6,585 nucleotides of DNA from Syntrophorhabdaceae bacterium (GTDB lineage: Bacteria > Desulfobacterota > Syntrophorhabdia > Syntrophorhabdales > Syntrophorhabdaceae): positions 1 through 6,585 of the forward strand of contig JAOAFK010000139.1 in NCBI GenBank assembly GCA_026416315.1, given 5' to 3'. This document shows positions 1-6,265 of this stretch, one piece after another. Below the pieces are notes generated by a model that did no database searches, was not told the DNA's origin, and saw only the letters and a program-made list of their open reading frames with translations. The first letter of the stretch is position 1. Each line of letters opens with the position of its first letter. The position numbers were made by a program, and so were the translations under genes.

Positions 1-150
1 GGTAAACCAATAGAGATGGATAGAAAAGGTGATATTGAGAGCTTGATTGAGATAAATACAAGAAAAATAAATGCATATCTTGAAAGAATAATTATGGAGG
101 CGCCTGAAGAATGGTTCTGGGTCCATAGAAGATGGGGTAAAAGCATATAG
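1..150 (+). CDS. Lipid A biosynthesis (LpxL/HtrB-type) acyltransferase, C-terminal fragment
   Basis: This is the last 49 codons and the TAG stop of a gene that begins outside the window. The visible tail contains a helix resembling 'IESLIEINTRKINAYLERII' and ends in the block 'APEEWFWVHRRWGKSI'. The P-E-x-W-F-W-x-H-x-R-W block is the typical end of the LpxL/LpxM/HtrB family, inner-membrane enzymes that transfer a secondary acyl chain to lipid A precursors. The catalytic HX4D/E motif lies in the missing N-terminal part, so activity cannot be judged. The fragment shows that the organism probably makes lipid A and an outer membrane. It lies 61 bases upstream of serA on the same strand, so read-through is possible. 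Family assignment is firm; the exact paralogue (LpxL, LpxM or a related phospholipid acyltransferase) is not. Confidence 0.8.
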   Translation, partial: GKPIEMDRKGDIESLIEINTRKINAYLERIIMEAPEEWFWVHRRWGKSI

Positions 151-152
151 GC

Positions 153-180
153 TTGATTTTTTAAGTTTTTCAATGATAAT
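153..180 (+). promoter_or_regulatory. Candidate sigma70-type promoter for serA
   Basis: TTGATT at 153-158 (4 of 6 matches to the -35 consensus) is followed after 16 bases by GATAAT at 175-180 (5 of 6 matches to the -10 consensus). The predicted start would be near 187, giving a leader of about 25 bases before the serA ATG at 212. It lies directly after the acyltransferase stop. In AT-rich DNA such matches arise by chance, so this is only a candidate. Confidence 0.35.
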
Positions 181-196
181 TTTTGAAAAAAAACTT
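163..196 (+). repeat. AT-rich inverted repeat upstream of serA
   Basis: AAGTTTTTCAA (163-173) pairs with TTGAAAAAAAACTT (183-196) around a 9-base loop. The right arm has three extra A residues that must bulge. The stem is mostly A-T and is not followed by a T tract (TTTAAAAGGG follows), so it is a poor intrinsic terminator for the upstream gene. It overlaps the candidate -10 box and could instead be an operator, or a by-product of base composition. Confidence 0.25.
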
Positions 197-211
197 TAAA
201 AGGGTGGTCAT

Positions 212-1834
212 ATGAATCAATATAGAGTCTTGATAACAGATAACATATCCCAGGAAGGTATTGAGGTTTTATCAAGAAGCCGAGACACAGAAATAGACAT
301 CCGTATCGGAATAAAGGGTGAGGAATTAAAGGCAATAATAGGAAATTACGATGCCATTATAACAAGAAGCGGCACTGCCATCACCGAAGACCTCCTCGAA
401 AATCCTGGGAGGCTTAAAATCATAGGTCGTGCAGGTGTGGGCGTTGATAACATAGACATAGAGGCAGCAAGCAAAAAAGGTATTATTGTCATGAACGCAC
501 CCACAGGGAATACCATGGCAGCAACTGAACTTACAATGGGTATTATGCTTGCTGCAGCAAGAAAAATTCCCCTCGCAAATGATTCTTTAAAAAGTGGTAA
601 ATGGGATAGAAAAAGATTCATGGGAATTGAACTTTACAATAAGGTGCTGGGGATTGTAGGGCTCGGTAGGATAGGAAGCAATGTGGCCATAAGGGCAAAG
701 AGTTTTGGTATGAAGGTCATTGCCTATGACCCATATATCAAGAAAAGTAAAGCAGAATCATTGGGTGTAAAACTTTATGACAGGCTTGAAGACCTTTTAA
801 AAGAGGTGGATATTATTACATTCCATACCCCCCTTACAGCTGCCACAAAGAACATGATAACAAAAAAAGAGATCGCTCTCATGAAGGATAATGTTATCTT
901 TGTTAATTGTGCAAGGGGAGGGATTGTAAACGAAAATGATCTTTATGAGGCATTAAAGAGTGGAAAAGTGTTTGCAGCAGGTGTGGATGTATTTGAGGAA
1001 GAACCGCCCAAAAGCAGTAAACTCCTTGAGCTTGAAAATGTCTTTGCCACACCACATATAGGAGCAAATACAATGGAAGGCCAGGAGGCAGTGGCAAGGA
1101 TCATATGCGAACAGGTGGCAAATGCCTTGCATGGCAGGCCTTATCAGAACGCCATAAACATTCCATTTATGAAATCAGAGTTGCCTGAAAATCTTAAACT
1201 ATATTTTAACCTCACAGAAAAGATCGGTAAACTTGCAGCCCAGATGGCAAAAGGCAGGCCAGAGGCCATAAAAGTGGTTATGGTGGGTAAGAACTTTGAG
1301 GAAGACCTCTGCGAGAGGAAGTTTGATGTGCCCTTCAGCTATCAGCCCTTTACCATAGCAGGCCTTAAAGGGTTTTTAGGTATGTACATACAGGAATCTG
1401 TTACTTACATAAATGCACCGTATATCGCAAAGGATAGAAACATAACAGTGGAGGAGGCAAAGACAGACCAGTATGATAAATATAATGACCTTATACTTTT
1501 TGTATTAAAGACAGATGAAGAGGAACTTTCTGTTGCAGGCACTGTATTTTCTGATAAACTGGGCAGGATTGTCCTTCTCGATAGATTTCATCTCGATGTT
1601 ATACCAGAAGGTACATTTTTACACTTTAGAATCTTTGATAGACCTGGCATAATCGGAAAGGTTGGTACGATCCTCGGAAGCCACAAGATAAATATTTCAG
1701 GCCTAAGTGTTTCAAGACAGAAAACTGGCGAGGAGGTCGCCTTTGTCTCTGTGGACGACCCTATTGGAGAAGAGGTCTTAAGTGAAATCCTTGCCATTGA
1801 TGGCATGATAGAGGCAAAGGTCATTGAATTATAA
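212..1834 (+). CDS. serA: D-3-phosphoglycerate dehydrogenase, long ACT-domain form
   Basis: This enzyme oxidises 3-phosphoglycerate to 3-phosphohydroxypyruvate with NAD+, the first committed step of serine synthesis, in the cytoplasm. The 540 residues match the long (type I) form known from Mycobacterium and Bacillus (about 525-530). The order is substrate-binding segment (1-100), Rossmann domain with GLGRIG at 150-155 and the NAD-ribose acid D173, return to the substrate domain, an intervening domain (about 320-455) and a C-terminal ACT domain (about 468-540). The expected catalytic residues are visible: R235 in NCARGG, E264 in FEEEPP and H282 in ATPHIGA. The ACT segment has DRPGIIGKVG (477-486) and a conserved Asn region (N494), the usual serine-feedback site, so inhibition by serine is likely but inferred. 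The ATG follows AGGGTGGT with short spacing. No odd substitutions or frame breaks were seen. It leads a three-gene + strand group. Confidence 0.96.
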   Translation: MNQYRVLITDNISQEGIEVLSRSRDTEIDIRIGIKGEELKAIIGNYDAIITRSGTAITEDLLENPGRLKIIGRAGVGVDNIDIEAASKKGIIVMNAPTGNTMAATELTMGIMLAAARKIPLANDSLKSGKWDRKRFMGIELYNKVLGIVGLGRIGSNVAIRAKSFGMKVIAYDPYIKKSKAESLGVKLYDRLEDLLKEVDIITFHTPLTAATKNMITKKEIALMKDNVIFVNCARGGIVNENDLYEALKSGKVFAAGVDVFEEEPPKSSKLLELENVFATPHIGANTMEGQEAVARIICEQVANALHGRPYQNAINIPFMKSELPENLKLYFNLTEKIGKLAAQMAKGRPEAIKVVMVGKNFEEDLCERKFDVPFSYQPFTIAGLKGFLGMYIQESVTYINAPYIAKDRNITVEEAKTDQYDKYNDLILFVLKTDEEELSVAGTVFSDKLGRIVLLDRFHLDVIPEGTFLHFRIFDRPGIIGKVGTILGSHKINISGLSVSRQKTGEEVAFVSVDDPIGEEVLSEILAIDGMIEAKVIEL

Positions 1835-1886
1835 ATATTTGTGATTTTGGTGCGGGTTGTTAAATATCAAATAACGGGAGGTTGTT

Positions 1887-2840
1887 ATGAAGGTGCTTGT
1901 TACAGGTGGTTGTGGTTTTATAGGTTCAAATGTGGTGGATGCGTATGTAGAGAAAGGATACGATGTGGTAATAGTAGATAACTTATCCACTGGAAAAAAA
2001 GAAAACAAAAATCCAAAGGCGAAATTATATGTGTGTGATATTTGCAAGGAAGAATTGGAAGATATATTTGAAAAGGAAAGACCTGACATTGTCAATCACC
2101 ATGCCGCACAGATATCTGTGCCATTATCTGTTGAAGACCCCCTCTATGATGCAGAGGTAAATATAAAGGGGATTATCAGGTTACTTCTTCTTTCGGTAAA
2201 ATACAAGGTTAATAAATTTATTTTTGCATCAACAGGAGGCGCTATATACGGCGAGGCAGATGTAGTTCCCACGGGTGAAGACTACATACCTGAGCCAGCA
2301 TCACCATACGCCATATCAAAGCTTTCAGGTGAAAAATATATAAGTTTTTTTTATAATCAGTACGGCCTTGATTACACTGTTTTAAGATACAGTAATGTTT
2401 ATGGCCCCAGACAGATCCCTCACGGAGAGGCAGGGGTTGTAGCGATTTTTACAGAAAAGCTTATTGCTGGTATCCATCCAACCCTCAACCATTTTCCAGA
2501 TGCACCACAGGGTATGATAAGGGACTACTGCTATGTAAATGACATAGCAAGGGCAAATATTATAGCCACAGAAAACAAGAAGAGGGGGATTTTCAATATT
2601 GGAACAGGAAAAGGCACAACAACAATTGTTTTGTATAAGGAAATAGTTAAAATTTTGAGAAAAAAAGGTGTATTCATTCCAGATGACTTTGATGAACCGC
2701 AAAGGGCTTTGGCAAGACCAGGAGATATAAAGGTAAGCACTTTAAATGTTCAAAAGGCAAAATTAGAGTTGGGTTGGGAGGCAGCATATGATATTTCAAA
2801 AGGCCTATCGGAGACTGTAGACTGGTATCTGAACAGATGA
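1887..2840 (+). CDS. NAD-dependent sugar-nucleotide epimerase (GalE-like, extended SDR)
   Basis: This 317-residue cytoplasmic protein is an extended short-chain dehydrogenase/reductase of the UDP-glucose 4-epimerase type. The NAD-binding loop is G7-x-x-G10-x-x-G13 (TGGCGFIGS), D31 in 'VDNLSTG' would bind the adenine ribose, and S115/T116 with Y141-x-x-x-K145 form the catalytic set. The C-terminal substrate domain has 'HGEAGVVAIF' (179-188), 'RDYCYVNDIARAN' (212-224), 'FNIGTGKGT' (236-244) and 'RPGDI' (277-281), all standard for the family. One loop is unusual: the usual short 'GDG' turn before RDY is replaced by 'NHFPDAPQGMI' (201-211). A strong ribosome site (GGGAGGT, 1876-1882) precedes the ATG. 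It follows serA by 52 bases and overlaps the next gene by four. The substrate (glucose/galactose, GlcNAc/GalNAc or uronic acid form) cannot be read from sequence; the lipid A neighbour suggests surface polysaccharide supply. galE is possible but not assured. Confidence 0.9.
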   Translation: MKVLVTGGCGFIGSNVVDAYVEKGYDVVIVDNLSTGKKENKNPKAKLYVCDICKEELEDIFEKERPDIVNHHAAQISVPLSVEDPLYDAEVNIKGIIRLLLLSVKYKVNKFIFASTGGAIYGEADVVPTGEDYIPEPASPYAISKLSGEKYISFFYNQYGLDYTVLRYSNVYGPRQIPHGEAGVVAIFTEKLIAGIHPTLNHFPDAPQGMIRDYCYVNDIARANIIATENKKRGIFNIGTGKGTTTIVLYKEIVKILRKKGVFIPDDFDEPQRALARPGDIKVSTLNVQKAKLELGWEAAYDISKGLSETVDWYLNR

Positions 2841-3559
2841 AAATAAAGATATTGGGGACAGGCACATCCATTCCCACCCTTACAAGACTTTCATCCTCAT
2901 ATCTTGTAATAACAAAGGGAAAGCACATCCTTGTGGATATAGGCCCTTCTGTTGTAAGGAGGCTTCTTGAATTCGGATATGCTGTAAATGACATTGATGC
3001 GGTGCTTCTTACCCATTTCCATGTAGACCATACAGCAGACTTATCGACCCTTCTTTTTGCATGTAATTATGGTATTGAGCCAAGATATAAACCCCTTTTG
3101 CTTTTAGGAGGGTTAGGCCTTAAAAGATTTTTTAAGACCATGGCATCCATTTATCCATGGATAAAACCAAATTATTATGAACTAATTTTAAAAACCCTTT
3201 CGCATGGTGAATATTTTTATGACAACATTCTGATAAAAACCATAAGGGTTAATCACAACAGGGAAAGCATAGCCATAAAGATAACAGATAGAAAAAGCGT
3301 TGTGTTTTCAGGGGATACCTCATTTTCGAAGAATCTTATAAAACTTGCCCATAATACTGATCTGCTGATCGCTGAGTGCTCATTTCCTGAAAGGGTTGTA
3401 AAAGGTCATCTCAATCTTAAATCCCTTCAGAAGATTATTGAAAAGGCAAAACCAAAAAAAGTGATACTCTCCCATCTGTATCCTGACTGGGATGCATATA
3501 GAGGGGTTCTTAATGAACCGTGTCTTATAGGGGAGGATGGGATGGAATTAGAGATTTAA
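2837..3559 (+). CDS. Metallo-beta-lactamase-fold hydrolase (RNase Z-like, short form)
   Basis: This 240-residue protein carries the full metal-binding set of the RNase Z-like branch of the metallo-beta-lactamase fold. HFHVDH is at 60-65, with a further ligand H140 in 'RVNHN', D160 in 'FSGDTS' and H213 in 'ILSHLYP'. E180 and H191 (AECSF...GHLNL) match the Glu/His region of tRNase Z. The N-terminus 'ILGTGTSIPT' is also typical. Bacterial tRNase Z proteins are around 300 residues and have a projecting exosite arm that holds tRNA; no such Gly/Pro-rich arm is evident here. A general phosphodiesterase or hydrolase is therefore as likely as tRNA 3'-end processing. Its ATG overlaps the epimerase stop (ATGA) and there is no clear ribosome site of its own, so translation is probably coupled. 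It appears to end the + strand unit. Fold call firm, substrate unknown. Confidence 0.9.
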   Translation: MKIKILGTGTSIPTLTRLSSSYLVITKGKHILVDIGPSVVRRLLEFGYAVNDIDAVLLTHFHVDHTADLSTLLFACNYGIEPRYKPLLLLGGLGLKRFFKTMASIYPWIKPNYYELILKTLSHGEYFYDNILIKTIRVNHNRESIAIKITDRKSVVFSGDTSFSKNLIKLAHNTDLLIAECSFPERVVKGHLNLKSLQKIIEKAKPKKVILSHLYPDWDAYRGVLNEPCLIGEDGMELEI

Positions 3560-3562
3560 AGT

Positions 3563-3606
3563 AGCATATTTTTAGCTAAATTTTTTAACTATGCTTTATT
3601 TTATAA
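3563..3606 (+). terminator. Weak terminator-like hairpin after the serA group
   Basis: AGCATA (3563-3568) pairs with TATGCT (3590-3595) across a 21-base loop that itself contains the palindrome TTTAGCTAAA (3571-3580). The right arm runs into the T-rich stretch TTTATTTTAT. It begins four bases after the last stop of the + strand group, where a terminator is expected. The stem is short and AT-rich, so efficiency would be low and the call is tentative. Confidence 0.3.
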
Positions 3607-3608
3607 AA

Positions 3609-3650
3609 TATTAAATTTAAAGGAATAGTATCCCTTACAGTATTAAATTT
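3609..3650. repeat. Short direct repeat pair flanking an imperfect palindrome
   Basis: TATTAAATTT occurs at 3609-3618 and again at 3641-3650. Between them lies AAGGAATAGTATCCCTT (3620-3636), a 17-base palindrome with one mismatch. The arrangement sits about 20 bases upstream of the broken coiled-coil gene and could be a remnant operator or insertion scar. AT-rich DNA makes chance repeats likely, and no function is claimed. Confidence 0.3.
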
Positions 3651-3667
3651 TAAGAGAGATCGAAGAT

Positions 3668-3849
3668 TTGGATCCTAAATTAAAAGTAGTCTTTCTTTCC
3701 ATTATCAAGGAGATTGAAAAAGATGTAAAAAAACAGTTTAAAATGGTGATCTCGAGGATTTAAAAGAGATTATGACTAAACTCGGGGAAAATGTATATGA
3801 ACTTGCAGAGGCCCAGAAGAGAACTGAAGAAGAATTAAAAAAACTTTAG
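3668..3849 (+). pseudogene. Frameshifted, truncated coiled-coil gene remnant ('LAEAQKRTEE' heptad family)
   Basis: Two adjoining frames together read like the N-terminus of a heptad-repeat protein. From the TTG at 3668 one frame gives 'LDPKLKVVFLSIIKEIEKDV' and continues to 'KKQFK' before closing at a TAA (3761-3763). From 3742 the frame one base back gives 'NGDLEDLKEIMTKLGENVY' and then 'ELAEAQKRTEEELKKL', ending at TAG 3847-3849. The second frame has its own stop at 3739-3741, so the shift must fall in the A run at 3740-3743. Loss of one A there would explain it. The ELAEAQKRTEEEL heptad block is typical of long coiled-coil proteins, often annotated DUF3782, that are frequent in thermophilic bacteria and archaea and carry a PD-(D/E)XK-like C-terminal domain. 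Here the protein stops after one heptad block and nothing like that domain follows. The original start may have been ATG at the TTG position. The pseudogene call is fairly secure; the family name comes from memory of the motif. Confidence 0.6.
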
Positions 3850-4042
3850 GAAACTTCACGCAGCAGTTTTTTATAAACTCTAAGATAAGGTTTTTACATA
3901 CCTTAAAGATTTTGCATGGATTGAATTTGCTCTAACGGCAAGTTCTATTACGGTTATTATTTCGAACTTACATATAGAAAATAGATCAATAAAACCCAAT
4001 ACTTAAACCTAACACTATAAAATTTTAAAAATCACCTTTTGA
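3850..4042. other. Non-coding stretch between converging units, with a 40-codon orphan frame
   Basis: No start-to-stop gene is supported here. On the + strand a stop-to-stop frame (3884-4003, stop 4004-4006) reads in part 'YLKDFAWIEFALTASSITVI', a hydrophobic stretch like one membrane segment. It has no start codon or ribosome site and may be the decayed 3' part of the coiled-coil gene or chance. Next to the - strand stop a minimal hairpin (4031-4034 with 4040-4043) is followed on the - strand by five T residues, too weak to call a terminator with confidence. No RNA gene, CRISPR or insertion-sequence end was seen. Confidence 0.4.
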
Positions 4043-5944
4043 TCATAGATTTGCTTTTTTGTTTAAAATAATTATATCATCCATCTTTTCATAATCATAT
4101 TTTTTAGAACCTTCAAGTTCAGCTATAAGTTTATCATCAAATCCTTTCGCTATTATAACAAACATACCGTTCTGTTTGAGATATGATGAGCCTCTTTTTA
4201 TATATGCCTTTGTCATCTCTATGACAGGAAATTCATTTTCCCATAGATAGATAAGCCCTGGTTGTATAAAGATCATATCAAATGCTTCGTTCATTAAAAA
4301 GGGAAACTCAATTTCAAAATGAAAGAAACTATTTCTCTTTGCAACATTTTTTGCCTCTTTATACCATTCTGTTTTTCTTATTGTTTCCCAGTATGATTCG
4401 TCTTCATCGAGGTTTATAAGAAGGTTCTGGATTTTTTTTCTTTCTATTCCTGTTATAAAGTACCCGGCAGTTATGATATCCATGGAATCCTTAATCCTGT
4501 CCAAGTATTTTTTAATTTTTAATTCAAGTACTTTTTTTTCTTCAAGGTCTTCTTTAATTCTATCCGAAAGCATAGAATATTGTTTATACATGTGTCTTAA
4601 TTCTGTTATGATTTCCTGTGGATTTTTACTGAACAGGCCCATCTGGTTTTTTATATCTATATGTTTTGCCATATCTCTCAGAGACATACCTATTAATGGG
4701 TTGCCTATTTTACAATGTTTGAGATTGAAACCAAATCTTTTTGAGAGGCCGTCTTGCATCATATCATAAACAATATGTGAACGTTCAACACCATATAACA
4801 CATTATCAAGGATGTATTTTTTTAAAGCCTTTTCGTCTTCCCATTCCGCTACAAAGGTATTTTTTTCACTGTAGGGGACTATAAAGGATTTATATGCCAG
4901 TCCCTCAACAATAGTGGATATTACCAGGCCAAAATTTGGGGTCATATCGAGTACTTTTAGATTAAGCAATGTTTCTTTTGTGTATCTTTTGTCTTTAAAA
5001 TATCTGTCAAGAATGCTTTGGATATCTATGCCTGATTGTTTACTATTAAAAGAGAAGACATAGGTGAATATATAGGGGGCAAGATATGGATTAACAATAT
5101 CTGTCTTCACAGGTGTTTTAAGGTTTAACCTCACATTTTTTTCTTTTAAATATGTTTCAGTTTCAGTTAAATTTCCGTTTTCGAATATTTCACGGTAAGT
5201 ATCATATATCACGGGATATACATCCACCTTTTTTTCTTTTCCTTTTACACCTTTAATGAGTGTGTCTTTTTTTATCTTTAGAAGGTGTAGGAGGTCTTTT
5301 CTTTCTTCTTCTAAAAGTTCAGGGATATTTTTTAATAGACCTTGTGGTGAAAAAAGGTGATAAAAAAGATGGAATGGCATTATGTCATCCTCTGCACGGG
5401 GGTATTCAAGGTCGATCTCGATAAGCGTTTCTTCAAAATCATTAGGTTTTTTGATAAGCACCCAGTTTCTTCCGTTTGTTAGAACACCCCAGGGTGTCTT
5501 TGTCTTTTTCATGATATAGAGGGTTTGAAAGATGGGGATTCTATTTTCAAACTCAAGATAAAAACCGCTTATGCCTTTTTCCAGGGTTCTGCCATATCTT
5601 TTGATGAATATTATGGCGATGGTGCGTTTATAATACTCCTCTGTTCCCCATAGCTTGGATGCCTCGAGCCTTACTTCCTCTGTTTCAAATATCGCCAAAT
5701 CAGGTGATTTTACATGGTCTTCAAAAAATTTGGGTTTTGATTCATAGGAAAAACCCAGCAACTTTAAGATGGGCTTAACAAGATGAATCTCCGTATGGAT
5801 TTCGCTGGCAAATCTTTTTTTATCTTCAAAATTATTAAGCAATTCGTTAATACTGCTATAGATCTCTGGATTACTGGGCATGGAAAGAATCTTTTCAATG
5901 CCAGACGGAGACAGAAGTGTATTTCTCAATATAGAAGGGTGCAT
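4043..5944 (-). CDS. Eco57I-type restriction-methylation-like protein, apparently catalytically dead
   Basis: This 633-residue protein follows the domain order of Eco57I-type (type IIG-like) restriction-methylation proteins. Residues 50-64 (E52, 'KPILKLLGF') and 'SPDLAIF' (80-86) resemble the N-terminal PD-(D/E)XK nuclease, but the ExK site reads E94-A95-S96. 'PWGVLTNGRNWVL' (151-163) is a family hallmark. The methylase motif I position reads 'VLDMTPNFGLV' (331-341) instead of a D-P-x-x-G-S-G loop. 'LYGVERSH' (383-390) and 'GNPLIGMSL' (414-422) match the next conserved blocks. A charged coiled coil follows (about 440-490). 'FFHFEIEFP' (540-548) leads to 'FDMIFIQPGL' (555-564), where the catalytic NPPY should stand. 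Only about 70 residues follow, against several hundred with a target-recognition domain in active relatives (about 900-1200 in total). The cytoplasmic role is unknown: a DNA-binding pseudoenzyme, a partner of another system, or slow decay. It starts 30 bases after the small membrane-protein gene, with no Shine-Dalgarno sequence; no earlier ATG, GTG or TTG is available, because the upstream gene's stop is in the same frame. Confidence 0.7.
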   Translation of the reverse strand: MHPSILRNTLLSPSGIEKILSMPSNPEIYSSINELLNNFEDKKRFASEIHTEIHLVKPILKLLGFSYESKPKFFEDHVKSPDLAIFETEEVRLEASKLWGTEEYYKRTIAIIFIKRYGRTLEKGISGFYLEFENRIPIFQTLYIMKKTKTPWGVLTNGRNWVLIKKPNDFEETLIEIDLEYPRAEDDIMPFHLFYHLFSPQGLLKNIPELLEEERKDLLHLLKIKKDTLIKGVKGKEKKVDVYPVIYDTYREIFENGNLTETETYLKEKNVRLNLKTPVKTDIVNPYLAPYIFTYVFSFNSKQSGIDIQSILDRYFKDKRYTKETLLNLKVLDMTPNFGLVISTIVEGLAYKSFIVPYSEKNTFVAEWEDEKALKKYILDNVLYGVERSHIVYDMMQDGLSKRFGFNLKHCKIGNPLIGMSLRDMAKHIDIKNQMGLFSKNPQEIITELRHMYKQYSMLSDRIKEDLEEKKVLELKIKKYLDRIKDSMDIITAGYFITGIERKKIQNLLINLDEDESYWETIRKTEWYKEAKNVAKRNSFFHFEIEFPFLMNEAFDMIFIQPGLIYLWENEFPVIEMTKAYIKRGSSYLKQNGMFVIIAKGFDDKLIAELEGSKKYDYEKMDDIIILNKKANL

Positions 5945-5974
5945 GTTTTGAAGATAATAATAGATTGGATTTAT

Positions 5975-6265
5975 TTAGTCAAGAAATGGGATGTCTTTTT
6001 CTTCTTTGTCTATCCCCATGTCCTGAATGCGTTTTAGCTCTTTGAGTTTCATCTTGATGATTATGATAAGACCAATGATGCCAATCCAGAATAGGATGAG
6101 GTTTTGATATATGATAAACTGGTCATATGGTACAGATGGAAATACCTCAATCTTTTCCTCTGCGAAAAGAACCATTTCACCTGAAAAAATAATTGTAATA
6201 AAAAAAACAAGGCATCTCATTAATTTACTGGTGATTTTTTTCATAAAATTTGCCATCTCTTTCAT
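5975..6265 (-). CDS. Small two-helix membrane protein, next to cytochrome b
   Basis: I do not recognise this 96-residue protein. It has a basic N-terminus (MKKITSKLMR, 8-17) and a hydrophobic segment (about 18-34) ending VLFA-EE, a plausible signal-peptidase site after A35 or an uncleaved anchor. A short extracytoplasmic stretch rich in Pro/Tyr (36-51) follows, then a strong membrane helix (about 52-70), then a highly charged cytoplasmic tail (71-96, KLKELKRI...DKEEKD). There is no CxxCH haem motif, Rieske cluster motif or other cofactor site. It lies seven bases after the cytochrome b stop, with a ribosome site (AGGTGA, 6269-6274) that overlaps that stop, so it is almost certainly co-translated with it. 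It is most likely an accessory or assembly subunit of the bc-type complex; this is context only. M1 is preferred over M4 and M8 because only M1 has a well-spaced ribosome site. Confidence 0.7.
   Translation of the reverse strand: MKEMANFMKKITSKLMRCLVFFITIIFSGEMVLFAEEKIEVFPSVPYDQFIIYQNLILFWIGIIGLIIIIKMKLKELKRIQDMGIDKEEKDIPFLD

Noticed and set aside
163..196. Intrinsic terminator of the acyltransferase gene
   Set aside because: The stem is almost all A-T with bulges and no T tract follows; it overlaps a possible promoter, so it is listed only as a repeat.
346..621. 91-codon open frame on the - strand inside serA
   Set aside because: It lies wholly within a gene with clear family match, has no ribosome site and reads as the antisense of conserved serA codons.
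2674..2994. 106-codon - strand frame across the epimerase/hydrolase junction
   Set aside because: It is antisense to two well-supported genes and resembles no protein family.
3722..3745. Programmed -1 frameshifting at the A AAA AAA run in the coiled-coil remnant
   Set aside because: A -1 shift at that run meets a TAA at 3739-3741 at once, so it could not join the two coding frames; a base loss in the later A run explains the data better.
4026..4043. Intrinsic terminator for the - strand unit
   Set aside because: The stem is only four A/T-rich pairs (ATCA/TGAT) before a five-T run, too weak to list as a feature.
4473..4769. 98-codon + strand frame inside the restriction-like gene
   Set aside because: It is antisense to the conserved GNPLIG and coiled-coil region and is low-complexity Ser/Ile/Leu-rich, as expected for a shadow frame.
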